The notes: generated by a model from the letters alone, not told the origin. A stretch of 64,000 nt of DNA from Bremerella sp. JC817 (GCF_040718835.1 NZ_JBFEFG010000267.1:341001-405000); one strand, 5' to 3'. Counted from the first letter of the stretch, positions 29,797-45,235 are shown. Program-made: numbers and translations.

Positions 29797-29847
29797 CGCT
29801 TTCTCCGTGAACGTGAAAGTTGGTGATAACGATGCCAGTTGGTCCCT
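29792..29847 (-). promoter_or_regulatory. GGACC box plus short hairpin leader
   Basis: GGGACC (29841-29846) and CATCG/CGATG (29831-29835 region against 29794-29798); the start codon ATG 29796 lies in the right arm. Weaker stem than its relatives. Confidence 0.4.
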
Positions 29848-29862
29848 CTAATGCTCAGGCAC

Positions 29863-30552
29863 TCACTCAAACGAGCGGAGTACAAATCTTCTGTAGAGCG
29901 GCTGTGGTTCACGAGCGGTGTCTTGAGCATATTCCTTCAACTCCGCAACGTCGTCTGGATTAACGGTCACCAGTTCGGGAAAAACCACCCAACTCACGAT
30001 TTCAGGATTTGGTTCGCTGTCTTTGTGCGGTGTCGTGAGAGATCCTTCATATCGGAAGTATTTGCTGAGATCTGACGGAAGAAAATCACGGGGATTCACA
30101 TCTGCCTCCGGTGCGGGATCATCTCCTCCCTCTTTCTTCAACAGCCGAGTGTTCGATTTCATTAACTCATTCAGAGCACGAATAGATTTGGGCGTCGTGC
30201 TTGCGGAGTCTTCTTTGAAGAAGACTCCAAGAACAAGATAACGCTGCTCTCCCGTTTCGGGGATCGTGGACGACAACGGGTGAACAAAGTGGATTTCAAA
30301 GTCAAAATCTTGTCCATCCAGTAAATGTTCGCTCCGAGAATGAATGTGAATTCGCTCAAGGCTGGCAGACATTCCTTCGAAGGTAAGTGATGGCGGGGCA
30401 TCGAAATAGAAATCATGATCGAAGTGCCCCGACAACGGTTCGTCGGGGTAGGACACTACCAAATAGTCTGATGCAAGAGCGACATACATCGTTAAAGGCG
30501 AGACTATGTTGACCGGCGACTGTTGAGGCATGTAGGACGAGTCCGCTGACAT
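29863..30552 (-). CDS. Alpha-type carbonic anhydrase, cytoplasmic, mobile-element borne
   Basis: 229 aa. Family signatures in order: HFDHDFYFDAPPSLTF, IHIHSRSEHLLDG (the two zinc His of HxH plus SEH), EIHFVH (third zinc His) and YEGSLTTP followed by VSWVVF. C-terminal PLYRRFVLRSF also fits. The enzyme class interconverts CO2 and bicarbonate. All three zinc ligands are present, but the usual TTPPC is TTPHK, so activity may be changed. There is no signal peptide, unusual for bacterial alpha enzymes. GGGAGA precedes the ATG. It sits next to the integrase and lacks the GGACC leader, as cargo would. Confidence 0.82.
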   Translation of the reverse strand: MSADSSYMPQQSPVNIVSPLTMYVALASDYLVVSYPDEPLSGHFDHDFYFDAPPSLTFEGMSASLERIHIHSRSEHLLDGQDFDFEIHFVHPLSSTIPETGEQRYLVLGVFFKEDSASTTPKSIRALNELMKSNTRLLKKEGGDDPAPEADVNPRDFLPSDLSKYFRYEGSLTTPHKDSEPNPEIVSWVVFPELVTVNPDDVAELKEYAQDTAREPQPLYRRFVLRSFE

Positions 30553-30609
30553 CGAATTTCTCCCTTTTCGTTTTTTTACGGATATGAACTAACCAGCGGT
30601 CAGTTTAAC

Positions 30610-31587
<978 letters not shown>

Positions 31588-31697
31588 TATCCAACGAAGA
31601 TCAAACCGACTCCGATCAATCTCCGACACACTTCGCACGTGGTCCGAACTAACACCAACGGTCTTCCTACGGACTCAAGCCACAATCGGAACGATAA

Positions 31698-32168
<471 letters not shown>

Positions 32169-32196
32169 CGAATGATCTCCTCACAGAAACCGGACT

Positions 32197-32203
32197 GGTC
32201 CGG
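32197..32203 (-). promoter_or_regulatory. GGACC box before the HTH gene
   Basis: CCGGACC on the minus strand within the palindrome CCGGACTGGTCCGG (32190-32203), between the RuvB-like gene and the HTH gene. Same box as in the rest of the cluster. Confidence 0.4.
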
Positions 32204-32213
32204 CACAAAAAAA

Positions 32214-33187
<974 letters not shown>

Positions 33188-33208
33188 TGAGACGAAATGT
33201 CAAGGGCG

Positions 33209-33436
33209 TCAGCGATCCCAGACTCGATGAAGATGTCGGTCTTGGATTTGCTTCTGCCTTGCTTCCCATCGTGGTCCGCAAATCGCTTTGCACTTGGCGA
33301 TCACACGCTGGGCCTTTTCGAGCTTGCTAGATTCTTCGTACTCGAAAATGCGAAGGCGGATTCGATGCAGCATCCGCTCATATTTGAAGTGCCGCTGGTT
33401 GTCTCGGATCTCTTCTTTGAGTGTTCGTTGTTTCAT
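33209..33436 (-). CDS. Small basic coiled-coil protein
   Basis: 75 aa, very basic and helical: KEEIRDNQRHFKYERMLHRI, EESSKLEKAQRVIAKCK. A DNA- or RNA-binding role is likely by composition only. Preceded by the 8-bp hairpin leader and a GGTCC box. No family recognised. Confidence 0.55.
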   Translation of the reverse strand: MKQRTLKEEIRDNQRHFKYERMLHRIRLRIFEYEESSKLEKAQRVIAKCKAICGPRWEARQKQIQDRHLHRVWDR

Positions 33437-33453
33437 GCGTTGCTCGCTTGGTT

Positions 33454-33498
33454 GAAGGACACCGACCAGCGTTGACCGTTGTCCTTCGTCGTGGGTCC
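33454..33498 (-). promoter_or_regulatory. GGACC box plus hairpin leader
   Basis: GGACC (33494-33498), then the perfect hairpin GAAGGACA/TGTCCTTC (33454-33461 with 33480-33487), 17 bases before ATG 33436. The box directly follows the stop of the upstream gene (33501-33503). Confidence 0.5.
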
Positions 33499-33500
33499 AC

Positions 33501-34115
<615 letters not shown>

Positions 34116-34138
34116 CAATTGTCCTCCGTTTGGGTTGA

Positions 34139-34170
34139 GTTACCGTCACGGTGAACTGCGATTGGTCCGA
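34139..34170 (-). promoter_or_regulatory. GGACC box plus bulged hairpin leader
   Basis: TCGGACC (34164-34170), then GTTACCGT against ACGGTGAAC (34139-34146 with 34148-34156, one bulge), upstream of the GGAGG of ATG 34115. Confidence 0.45.
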
Positions 34171-34191
34171 CGATGAGTAGCGATGATACAG

Positions 34192-34224
34192 AAAGAGCCA
34201 GCGAGGGTGAGTCGCTGGCTCTTT
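34192..34224 (-). terminator. Rho-independent terminator after ardC
   Basis: AAAGAGCCAGCGA (34192-34204) pairs with TCGCTGGCTCTTT (34212-34224), a 13-bp stem with a 7-base loop and terminal T/A runs, 11 bases after the ardC stop. Confidence 0.8.
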
Positions 34225-34234
34225 GGTCGTCAGA

Positions 34235-35188
<954 letters not shown>

Positions 35189-35223
35189 TGACGGGATGAT
35201 TGCCAATCGCGGCGATCTCTGAT

Positions 35224-35248
35224 ACAAATTTGTTTGTGTTTCAACAAA
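35224..35248. promoter_or_regulatory. Candidate operator before the sigma-54 activator
   Basis: ACAAATTTGT palindrome (35224-35233) merges with TTTGTT-8 bases-AACAAA (35229-35248). The same half-site appears in the palindrome at 58213-58232, upstream of the second sigma-54 promoter. Possibly bound by the activator itself. Confidence 0.4.
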
Positions 35249-35260
35249 CAGGATGGTGCC

Positions 35261-36862
35261 ATGCGTCGAAAGAAGATTCTCCTTCAGTGGATCGGTCATT
35301 CCGATTTGCGTGCGTTGGCCGCGAACAGTTCGCAGTCGCGGTGCGAGAAACTCATGTCCACGCTTGGCGGTAAGCTGCCTGAAAAGTCTGATCTTGGACC
35401 GACCAAGACTCTCGTCGAGACTCAGGACTTCGACGAAATCCGGTTGCTGACGAACTACTCGCACGAGTTCAACGGTTGGTTCGCGAAGTGGCTAGGAGAG
35501 AAGCCGCAGCTTCGTGAAGTCGAACTCGCAAAGCCCACCGACTACGCCTCCATCTTTGAAATCGCCAATCGCGAATTAGAATCGATCAAGTCATCCAAAA
35601 CATGGGCTAATACGGACCTGTGTCTTCACCTGAGTCCCGGCACTCCCGCAATGGCTGCTGTCTGGTTGCTGCTGGGGAAAACTAGGTTCCCGGCGACGTT
35701 CTATGAAACCTATGGCGGCAACTCGTGGATCACCGATGTTCCATTTGATTTGATTGATGTCATACCGGAGGTTCTTCGCGATCCTGATGCTCATCTTCAG
35801 CATCTTGCAGCACAGGCACCGGCTGAAATTGAAGGCTTCGAAGACATCGCTGGTGAGAGTCGAGCAATTCGCGATGCCGTTGGGCGTGCCAAGCGTGCTG
35901 CCATACGAAACGTGTCGGTCCTGCTGGTCGGCGAAAGCGGCACTGGCAAGGAAATGTTCGCCCAAGCAATTCATAAAGCGAGCAACAGACGCCACAAACC
36001 GATGAGGTCCGTCAACTGTGCCGCACTCGCAAAATCGCTGCTCGAATCGGAACTGTTTGGTCACACTAAAGGGGCGTTCACAGGTGCCGATGCCGAGCGA
36101 AAGGGGCTCTTTGAAGTAGCCGATGGTGGAACAGTCTTCTTGGACGAGATCGGAGAATGCGATCTGGAGACTCAGGCCAAGCTGCTCCGCGTCCTCCAGC
36201 CGGTCACCGGCGAGGGACCGTCCGTTCGATACATTCAGCGACTAGGCGACGACAAGGATCGCAGAGTCGATGTAAGAATCATCGCCGCGACGAACAAAGA
36301 CCTGTTCGCCGCGATCCGCAAAGGTGAGTTCCGAGAGGACCTGTACTACCGATTGGCGGGGATCTCGATCAGCCTGCCTCCGCTTCGGGATCGGAAGACC
36401 GACATTCCCAAGATCGCCGAACGGTTCTTGGGTCTCTTGAACGCTCAATTCGAAGCCGATCAGCCCGGCTACGAGCACAAATCCCTTTCTGCCTCCGCAA
36501 TTTCGTTTGTGAAAACGCAGCTTTGGCAGGGGAATGTTCGGCAGCTCTATAACGCCTTGATGCAGGCAGCAGTACTCACGGACGGAAAAATAATTGGTCG
36601 GAAAGAAGTGGCCGCTTCCATCGCGGAAATGCCGAATTCGAGCAATCAACTTTCGGTGGCTTTGGTTCGTCCGCTCGGCGATGAATTCGACCTTGAAGAG
36701 CACCTTAACGACATACGCCGCCAATACTTGCGACGGGCGATGGAGGAGTCCGGGGGCGTGAAAGCCAAGGCCGCTCGGCTGTTGGGAATGAAGAACTACC
36801 AGACGTTGGACGCCCAGCTCAAACGCCTCGGTATCACAGGTAACTGGAGCACTGAGTCATGA
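35261..36862 (+). CDS. Sigma-54 activator with CARF-like N-terminal domain (RtcR type)
   Basis: 533 aa from ATG 35261. Residues 1-175 look like a CARF/RtcR sensor: [14 protein letters not shown], then [16 protein letters not shown], whose SPGT core resembles the nucleotide-binding loop of CARF folds. The AAA+ domain has [15 protein letters not shown] (Walker A), [12 protein letters not shown] (sigma-54 contact loop), [20 protein letters not shown] (Walker B), REDLYYRL and [12 protein letters not shown]; a Fis-type helix-turn-helix ends the chain ([20 protein letters not shown]). It stands between the ICE region and the defence operon. RtcR senses RNA ends or cyclic oligonucleotide-like ligands; here the ligand is unknown. 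Two sigma-54 promoters lie downstream, the likely targets. Confidence 0.9.
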   Translation: MRRKKILLQWIGHSDLRALAANSSQSRCEKLMSTLGGKLPEKSDLGPTKTLVETQDFDEIRLLTNYSHEFNGWFAKWLGEKPQLREVELAKPTDYASIFEIANRELESIKSSKTWANTDLCLHLSPGTPAMAAVWLLLGKTRFPATFYETYGGNSWITDVPFDLIDVIPEVLRDPDAHLQHLAAQAPAEIEGFEDIAGESRAIRDAVGRAKRAAIRNVSVLLVGESGTGKEMFAQAIHKASNRRHKPMRSVNCAALAKSLLESELFGHTKGAFTGADAERKGLFEVADGGTVFLDEIGECDLETQAKLLRVLQPVTGEGPSVRYIQRLGDDKDRRVDVRIIAATNKDLFAAIRKGEFREDLYYRLAGISISLPPLRDRKTDIPKIAERFLGLLNAQFEADQPGYEHKSLSASAISFVKTQLWQGNVRQLYNALMQAAVLTDGKIIGRKEVAASIAEMPNSSNQLSVALVRPLGDEFDLEEHLNDIRRQYLRRAMEESGGVKAKAARLLGMKNYQTLDAQLKRLGITGNWSTES

Positions 36863-36886
36863 ATAATCTGATGCACCGCCGACCGA

Positions 36887-36904
36887 TTGGCACGCCCCGT
36901 GCCT
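36887..36904 (+). promoter_or_regulatory. Sigma-54 (-24/-12) promoter for the hsdR operon
   Basis: TTGGCACGCCCCGTGCCT: GG at 36889-36890 and GC at 36901-36902 with exactly ten bases between, close to the TGGCAC-N5-TTGC consensus. It starts 24 bases after the activator's stop; transcription would begin near 36914, just before the hsdR start at 36941. Confidence 0.75.
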
Positions 36905-36940
36905 TATGGGTCCGGCATGAATACGGGACGTGACCTACTC

Positions 36941-39900
36941 ATGAAATCACTCAACTTCGAGTTCCTTCGACCGAAGTGGCCAGAGCTGTCAGGGCTTGGT
37001 GGCTTTGCGGAAGCGTACGCACATCCCGACCCTGTTGGCTCGATCTCGAAGCTGCGAGTCTTCTGCGAACAGATCGTTGAATGGATTCACCATCACGAAC
37101 GACTTCCTAAACCATATCGAGCGAATCTCAACGATCTTCTGCACAACCAACCGTTCAAAGACGTTGTCCCAGAAGTCGTACTCTCCAAGCTCCATGCTCT
37201 TCGCATGGAAGGCAACAACGCGGCTCATGGAAACAAAGGCGATACCACGACCGCATTGCGGTTGACGCGTGAAGCTTACAACGTGGCCCGTTGGCTCCAC
37301 GTCAACTACGCGGGTGGCAATGCCACCGACTGCTCTGAATACGCGGAACCTCCTGAAGGTGGAGTTGAGGGATTTAAGCAACGGCGTGAAAAGCGGGCCA
37401 TTCTGGAACGCGTGGCGGCTCAAGAAGCTCAAATGCAGAAGCTTCTCGCCGATCTCGAAAAGGAAAGGTCGCGTGCTGAACAAGCGGTTGCCACCGCTGA
37501 GGAACGACAGGCCGCGTTGGAAGCTGCGTTGCAGTCCACCGCGAAGCTGCAATCCATCGACCCGATGGCGTTCAGTGAAGAAGAGACTCGCAATTACCTG
37601 ATTGACCAGATGCTCGCCGACGAGGGGTGGAACGTTGCCAAAGGCATCACCGACACTGAAGAGGTAAAAAAAGAGTACCCGGTGACTGGTCAGCCCACGC
37701 CATCCGGTGAAGGTGCAGCTGACTACGTGTTGATGGACAATAACGGCAAGCCGCTGGCGGTCCTCGAAGCGAAGCGTACCAGCAAGAATGCTACAGAAGG
37801 TCGGAAGCAAGCCGAACTCTACGCCGACGCTCTGGAAAAGAAGCACGGCCAACGTCCTGTGATTTTCTACACCAACGGGTACGACTTGTGGATTTGGAAC
37901 GACGCTGCCGGGGAACCACCGCGAAAGATCTACGGATTTTATTCCAAAGACAGCCTTCAGCACATGCACTTCCAACGCGGTGCCAAGAAGCCAGTCAGTG
38001 AAGTGTCGGCAAATCCCGACATCGCCGGTCGCATGTACCAGATCGAAGCGGTCCGCCGTGTGGTTGAGCAGTTCGCGGAAAAGAAACGCAAGGCACTGAT
38101 CGTTCAGGCCACCGGCACCGGTAAGACTCGTGTCGCGATCTCGCTTTGTGACGCGATGGTCAAAGCGAATTGGGCGAAACGAATCTTGTTTCTCTGTGAC
38201 CGTCGCGAATTACGTCGGCAGGCGAACAACGCATTCAACGAGTTCCTGCCGTCACTTCCGAGAACATACGTCACGGGGGCCACGGCAGGTAACACGAAGG
38301 ATCGGATCTTTCTTTCGACCTACCCGGCCATGATGAAGATCTACGAGTCATTTGATACAGGCTACTTCGATCTGATCATCGCCGACGAATCACACCGCAG
38401 TCTCTACAACCGGTATCGACAACTGTTTGAGTATTTCGACTGCTACCAGCTTGGCCTCACCGCCACGCCCGTCGATTTCGTTGCACGAAACACCTTCAAG
38501 ATCTTTGAGTGCGATGAAGGAGATCCCACTTCAAACTACGACTACCCAACAGCGGTTGCACAGAAGCACCTTGTTCCGTTCGAAGTCGATACACATACAA
38601 CGCCGTTCCTGCGATCCGGCATTAAGTACTCCAAGATGACGGAAGAGCAACGTCGTCAGTTGGAGGAAGACGAAGTACTGCCACAGGCGATTGAGTTTGA
38701 ACAGGGGGCCGTGGACAAGGTCGTCTACAACAAGGACACAAATCGCCACATCCTTAGGAATCTGATGGATCACGGTATCCGTGTCGGCAGTCGCATCGGC
38801 AAGACGATCATCTTTGCACGGAGCATCAAACACGCTCGCCTCATGGAGGAACTGTTCAATGAAATGTACCCGCAGTACGGCGGCAAATTCTGTCAAACGG
38901 TCGTCAGTGATGATCCTCGTGCCGAGTCGATGATCGATGACTTCAAAGGCGACGGCACCAATCCCGAACTGACCATCGCGATCTCCGTGGACATGCTCGA
39001 TACCGGCGTGGACGTGCCTGAGTGCGTCAATCTCGTGTTCGCCAAGCCTGTCTATTCTTACGTGAAGTTCTGGCAAATGATCGGGCGTGGCACCCGGTTG
39101 TGCCCTGATCTGTTCGGTCCGGACATCGACAAATCGCACTTCCAGATTTTCGACCATTGGGGGAACTTCGAACGCTTTGAGCAGGACTACAAGATGGCCG
39201 AACCGACTCGGCAGAAGTCACTTTGCGAACGAGTCTTTGAAGCCCGGATGAAATTGGCCGAAGCTGCGTTGGAGAAGCAGCACAATGCCGGGTTCGAGAT
39301 TGCCGCGAGCTTGATCAGCAAGCAGATCGCCGATCTCCCAAAGGGCAGTATCCCCGTTAAGGAAAAATGGCCGCAGGTGCAATCCGTCTCGTCTGAAGAA
39401 ACGGTTCGCCAGTTTGACGCGGCTACCAAGGCCACGCTGCAACAGAACATCGCTCCGCTCATGCAATGGGTGGACATCGCAAAATTCGAGGAAGCCTACA
39501 AGTTCGACCGGCTCATCGCCCAACTTCAGGCGGAACTCATTCGCGGTAGCAACAAGTTCGCCGATCTCCGCGATGCTGTCGTCAATCTGGTCAGCAGTTT
39601 GCGAATCAACCTGTCTCAGGTGAAGTTGAAGCTGCCCGTTATCGAACGCGTCAAGAGCGAAGAGTTCTGGGATGAGGTCACCGTTGGTGATCTCGAAGAA
39701 ATCCGCGACCAGCTTCGCGGCGTTATCCAATTCCGTCGTAAGGACGAAGTCGTCAAGCTCGATCCGATCATCATCGACGTGAAGGAAGACGAAGCGGACA
39801 TCGAACGCAAAAAGCATAAGGTCCGTTTGGACAAACTCGACGATCTGGACATGGTCGCGTACCGAAATCGCGTCAACAACGTCTTGCAAGCCATCATCGA

Positions 39901-40324
39901 CCAGAACGACACGCTGCGAAAGATTCGACTTGGCGAACCCGTCACAGAGAATGATCTCGAAGACCTCTGCTCACTGGTCCTGACTCAGGAACCGGGTCTC
40001 GACCTGCACGACCTAATGGACTACTTCAAGCAGGCCGAATCGCTCGATCAGGCCATTCGAGAAATCATCGGAATGGACGCCGACGCGGTTCGTGAGCGGT
40101 TTACAAAATTTGTACAGACTCATCCGAACCTCGCTTCCCATCAGATCAAGTTCTTGGACTTGCTCCAGAACCACATCGCGAAATTCGGCTCCATTAAGAC
40201 GGACGATCTTTACGAACCGCCTTTCACCACGCTGCATAGCGACAGCTTAGATGGACTGTTTGAGCAGTCCTTGGCGGATGAGCTGTTTGAAATCATTGGC
40301 TCATTTCAAGCCAACTCCGACTAA
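36941..40324 (+). CDS. hsdR: Type I restriction enzyme, R subunit
   Basis: 1127 aa. MKSLNFEFLRPKWPELSGLG is the usual N-terminus of this subfamily, so ATG 36941 is preferred to 36917 or 36887. Domains: a coiled coil near 150-210, then the nuclease with ADYVL and LEAKRTS (PD-(D/E)xK), an SF2 translocase with QATGTGKTRVAI, IIADESHRS and QMIGRGTRLCP, and an EcoEI-type C-terminus. The subunit pumps and cuts unmethylated DNA with HsdM and HsdS. All motifs are intact. First gene of a run of twelve plus-strand genes. Confidence 0.95.
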   Translation: MKSLNFEFLRPKWPELSGLGGFAEAYAHPDPVGSISKLRVFCEQIVEWIHHHERLPKPYRANLNDLLHNQPFKDVVPEVVLSKLHALRMEGNNAAHGNKGDTTTALRLTREAYNVARWLHVNYAGGNATDCSEYAEPPEGGVEGFKQRREKRAILERVAAQEAQMQKLLADLEKERSRAEQAVATAEERQAALEAALQSTAKLQSIDPMAFSEEETRNYLIDQMLADEGWNVAKGITDTEEVKKEYPVTGQPTPSGEGAADYVLMDNNGKPLAVLEAKRTSKNATEGRKQAELYADALEKKHGQRPVIFYTNGYDLWIWNDAAGEPPRKIYGFYSKDSLQHMHFQRGAKKPVSEVSANPDIAGRMYQIEAVRRVVEQFAEKKRKALIVQATGTGKTRVAISLCDAMVKANWAKRILFLCDRRELRRQANNAFNEFLPSLPRTYVTGATAGNTKDRIFLSTYPAMMKIYESFDTGYFDLIIADESHRSLYNRYRQLFEYFDCYQLGLTATPVDFVARNTFKIFECDEGDPTSNYDYPTAVAQKHLVPFEVDTHTTPFLRSGIKYSKMTEEQRRQLEEDEVLPQAIEFEQGAVDKVVYNKDTNRHILRNLMDHGIRVGSRIGKTIIFARSIKHARLMEELFNEMYPQYGGKFCQTVVSDDPRAESMIDDFKGDGTNPELTIAISVDMLDTGVDVPECVNLVFAKPVYSYVKFWQMIGRGTRLCPDLFGPDIDKSHFQIFDHWGNFERFEQDYKMAEPTRQKSLCERVFEARMKLAEAALEKQHNAGFEIAASLISKQIADLPKGSIPVKEKWPQVQSVSSEETVRQFDAATKATLQQNIAPLMQWVDIAKFEEAYKFDRLIAQLQAELIRGSNKFADLRDAVVNLVSSLRINLSQVKLKLPVIERVKSEEFWDEVTVGDLEEIRDQLRGVIQFRRKDEVVKLDPIIIDVKEDEADIERKKHKVRLDKLDDLDMVAYRNRVNNVLQAIIDQNDTLRKIRLGEPVTENDLEDLCSLVLTQEPGLDLHDLMDYFKQAESLDQAIREIIGMDADAVRERFTKFVQTHPNLASHQIKFLDLLQNHIAKFGSIKTDDLYEPPFTTLHSDSLDGLFEQSLADELFEIIGSFQANSD

Positions 40325-40354
40325 TCAACCTTCAAATCCCAAGGACGAGGTTCA

Positions 40355-42012
<1,658 letters not shown>

Positions 42013-42016
<4 letters not shown>

Positions 42017-43188
42017 GAATTCAAGATATATGTGAAGTTGTCCGTGGGAGCAGTCCAAGACCAAAAGGTGATAGCCGATTCTATGGAGGTCCTGTACCAA
42101 GATTGATGGTTGCGGATGTCACTCGCGATGGCATGTATGTCACTCCACGAATCGACTCTCTTACAGAAGAGGGAGCGGCTCGTAGTCGTCCGATGAGAGC
42201 TGGCGACGTAGTAATTGCTGTAAGTGGTGCTCCCGGTCTTCCCGCAATTCTCACTACGGATGCTTGTATCCATGACGGTTTTGTGGGATTGCGAAACCTC
42301 GACTTAGGCCGAGTATTTCCAGCATTTCTCTATCGCTATCTCGACTTCGTGAAGACGCGGAGTGGAAGTGGTGCTGTCGGGGCAATATTTAAGAATTTAA
42401 CTACTGACCAGATTCGCGACCTCGAAATACCGGTCCTACCGCTGTCGGAGCAGAAGCGGATCGCCGACATCCTCGACAAAGCCGACGCCATCCGCCGTAA
42501 GCGGCAAGAGGCGATTGACCAGTTTGGGGCACTTACAGAATCACTATTCCACGAAATGTTCTCGCACAAGTTGTCGTCCGTGCAATGGACCGACCTGAGT
42601 GACTACTTGGTTGAACTTCGATACGGAACATCCAATAAGTCCGGTGAGGGTGGATACACGACTCTTCGAATCCCCAATATCGTTCGCGGCATCATCGATC
42701 TTACCGACCTAAAAACGGTCGATGCGTCAGACAACGAGCTTGAGAAACTAAAGCTCTTGGAGGGAGACGTTCTCTTCGTTCGAACGAATGGGAATCCCGA
42801 CTATGTTGGTCGATGTGCGGTCTTCGCCCCATCACAGATGAATGCCGCAGGACTGGATTCTGATGAAATCATTTACGCGTCCTATTTGATTCGTGCTCGT
42901 CTTCATCTTGATCGCCTGCGTCCCCTGTTTCTTCAGTCATTACTGCAAACACCAGCAGGTCGACGAAACGTCCGTGAGAAATGCCGTACTTCGGCAGGCC
43001 AATACAATATCAACACAAAAGGCATCGGAGCACTGCGAATTCCAGACGTTTCTATTGCAGAGCAGATGGAGTTTGAGAAACGCGTCGAGTCTTTTAGTTC
43101 GGTCCTAGCGTCACTTACGACTGCTCACTCGGAAACGGATGACCTCTTCAACTCCCTCGTTCAACTTGCCTTCAAGGGGGAGCTGTAA
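42013..43188 (+). CDS. hsdS: Type I restriction-modification, S (specificity) subunit
   Basis: 391 aa. Two target-recognition domains (about 1-135 and 195-350) are each followed by a conserved coiled-coil helix: the first is [20 protein letters not shown], the second the C-terminal [17 protein letters not shown] segment ending LAFKGEL. The unusual N-terminus ([20 protein letters not shown]) begins straight in the first domain. It sets the bipartite DNA sequence recognised by both restriction and methylation. Target sequence cannot be predicted. Confidence 0.94.
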
Positions 43189-43191
43189 TCA

Positions 43192-44292
43192 ATGTTGCGG
43201 AGCTTGCCCAACAATGTCCGAACCCATGTTGACCTCATCTGTTGGTCACTTCGTTCGTCCGACTTCAAATGCAAGTCCACTTTATCCCTCTTTATATCTA
43301 GTTTCCTCCGTCTTCTGTGGAAGACGGTGAAGCAGTTGTTCGGTTCCGTATTTGTGAGAAATCGAGAGGAAGGGTCCGTGTCCAATCCAAAAAGCTCGGA
43401 GCAAGAGAAACAGAAGAAACGCCCAATCGCAAATCTGCTCCACTTCTCGCCTCAACATTGGGGAGAGGTCGAGCGATTCACGCAGTTCTGGACGACCACC
43501 TACACGTTCGACCGAATGACGCAGAAGCGGCTTCGGGGAATTGCCGGACACTTCAGTAAAGCGGGTTACCTCTTCCAGCTCGCTAAGCGACTCGCCCCGA
43601 ATCTTGATCTCGATGCCAAGCAACTGGAAGAGAGTGGATATTCTCCTGCCCATAATTCGAAGGAACTAGCGGCGGTCATTGAGTCGGTGTTCTGCGAACA
43701 ATACTCGGCGATTGACTGCTGTCGCTTCGTCCTCTTTAAGGTCTTCCCTGACCACAAAGGAATCAAAGATTCAACACGGAAGACGTTCCAGAAAGCATTT
43801 GAAGGTGAAATTGATCAGAGGGTGCCAGTAGCAATTCGCGATGCTATAGCAAACACGAAAGAGTGGTATTTCGAGTTACTGAGGCTTCGAGATGAACTAA
43901 CGCACTCGAACGTGGGTTCCTGCCACCGTGACGACAAGACCGGAAATGTGATGTATATGCACGATGGTTTAGGAACACCCGGCAAGAGCTTGGTTATAGA
44001 AGACGTGTTCGCTGCTTTGAAGACCTATTTCGACAAGATCAACGACCTTCTCGGACTTGTATTTCGCGAACTCAACCGCATGTTGGACGATAAGCCCGTG
44101 GAGTTGATGTGCGGGATTTTTGGTGGTCGCTGTTACCAGCGAGTCGTTCGTCCGAGTGAGGCAATTGACATAAACGGCGGCGTGTGCAAGTCGTATCAGT
44201 GGTTCGACCTAGAGGAACATCCCGATTGCCCGTTGAAGGATGGCTGCCAAGCGTATGCACGAGCCAAAGGAGAGCAACTCGCAGATGGATGA
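43192..44292 (+). CDS. HEPN-like protein in the restriction/CBASS operon
   Basis: 366 aa from ATG 43192 (GGGGGAG about 8-10 bases upstream); a GTG at 43378 with GAGGAAGGG is an equally good start and removes a basic, hydrophobic N-terminus. The middle has EWYFELLRLRDELTHSNVGS, an R-x4-H pattern like the catalytic motif of HEPN ribonucleases, preceded by helical segments. C-terminal Cys residues (MCGIFGGRC, GGVCKS, CPLKDGC) could bind zinc. It lies 3 bp after hsdS and overlaps capV by 8 bp. Not part of standard type I systems; an RNase effector or CBASS accessory is possible. Confidence 0.65.
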   Translation: MLRSLPNNVRTHVDLICWSLRSSDFKCKSTLSLFISSFLRLLWKTVKQLFGSVFVRNREEGSVSNPKSSEQEKQKKRPIANLLHFSPQHWGEVERFTQFWTTTYTFDRMTQKRLRGIAGHFSKAGYLFQLAKRLAPNLDLDAKQLEESGYSPAHNSKELAAVIESVFCEQYSAIDCCRFVLFKVFPDHKGIKDSTRKTFQKAFEGEIDQRVPVAIRDAIANTKEWYFELLRLRDELTHSNVGSCHRDDKTGNVMYMHDGLGTPGKSLVIEDVFAALKTYFDKINDLLGLVFRELNRMLDDKPVELMCGIFGGRCYQRVVRPSEAIDINGGVCKSYQWFDLEEHPDCPLKDGCQAYARAKGEQLADG

Positions 44293-45235
44293 GCCACGGT
44301 TTCAGATACTTTCGCTAGATGGAGGCGGGATCAAAGGCATCTTCTCGGCAGCCGTACTATCGGCCATTGAGGAGGACTTGAACATCAACGTCGTCGATCA
44401 TTTTGACTTGCTCACCGGTACATCCACTGGCGGCATTATTGCTTTGGGTCTCGGTATCGGAATGCGACCGCGTGAAATCGTCGAATTCTACCTTTCGAAG
44501 GGACCGGCGATTTTCAGCAAGATGTGGGGCCTCCGCTGGTTGCAACATTGGATTCGTCGCAAGTTCTCCCAGACGCCGCTCAAACAGGCGTTAGAGTCAT
44601 GCTTCAAGGACAAACTCCTTGGTGACTGCACAAAGCGGATTGTTATTCCGTCATACAATGTGGGTGACGATGATGTTTATCTCTTCCGTACTCCCCACCA
44701 CGAGCGACTTCGACGCGACCTAAAAGTCCCGCTGTGGAAGATCGCGTTGGCCACCAGTGCAGCTCCGACTTTCTTCCCAAGTTGCAGGCATATTGACCGT
44801 TTACGGCTGATTGACGGCGGTGTGTGGGCGAACAATCCATCGATGGTAGGCGTGGTTGAAGCATACGGAACGCTCGGCGTCCCGATGAATGCGATCAAAG
44901 TTTTCAGCATTGGCACAACGGATGCTTTAGCCAGTCGCAAGACCCGATTGGATTGGGGAGGGAAGCTTCCTTGGGTGACCGGCAACGATGCCGTTGACAT
45001 CATCATGCGAGGGCAGAGTATCGGCGTGAACAACCAGACGACGTTCCTGTTGGGGCAAGACAATGTCGTTCGCTGGGACCCAAAAGTCGCGGCCAGCGAA
45101 TTCTCGCTGGATGGAATTCACAAGGCTGATGCTTTGATCGCAAAAGCCGCCCATTACAGCCGCATCCACATTCCTCGGTTCAAGGACATCTTCGTCGATC
45201 ACATTGCGGCGAAGTACGAACCCATCAAGTCATAG
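44285..45235 (+). CDS. capV: Patatin-like phospholipase, CBASS effector CapV type
   Basis: 316 aa from ATG 44285. ILSLDGGGIKGIFSAAVLSA (oxyanion hole), GTSTGGIIAL (nucleophile Ser in GxSxG) and LIDGGVWANNP (catalytic Asp in DGG/A) are intact. In CBASS, a cyclic dinucleotide made by the neighbouring synthase turns on such phospholipases, which degrade the cell membrane and stop infection. The CD-NTase gene follows 21 bp downstream. Confidence 0.92.
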   Translation: MDEPRFQILSLDGGGIKGIFSAAVLSAIEEDLNINVVDHFDLLTGTSTGGIIALGLGIGMRPREIVEFYLSKGPAIFSKMWGLRWLQHWIRRKFSQTPLKQALESCFKDKLLGDCTKRIVIPSYNVGDDDVYLFRTPHHERLRRDLKVPLWKIALATSAAPTFFPSCRHIDRLRLIDGGVWANNPSMVGVVEAYGTLGVPMNAIKVFSIGTTDALASRKTRLDWGGKLPWVTGNDAVDIIMRGQSIGVNNQTTFLLGQDNVVRWDPKVAASEFSLDGIHKADALIAKAAHYSRIHIPRFKDIFVDHIAAKYEPIKS

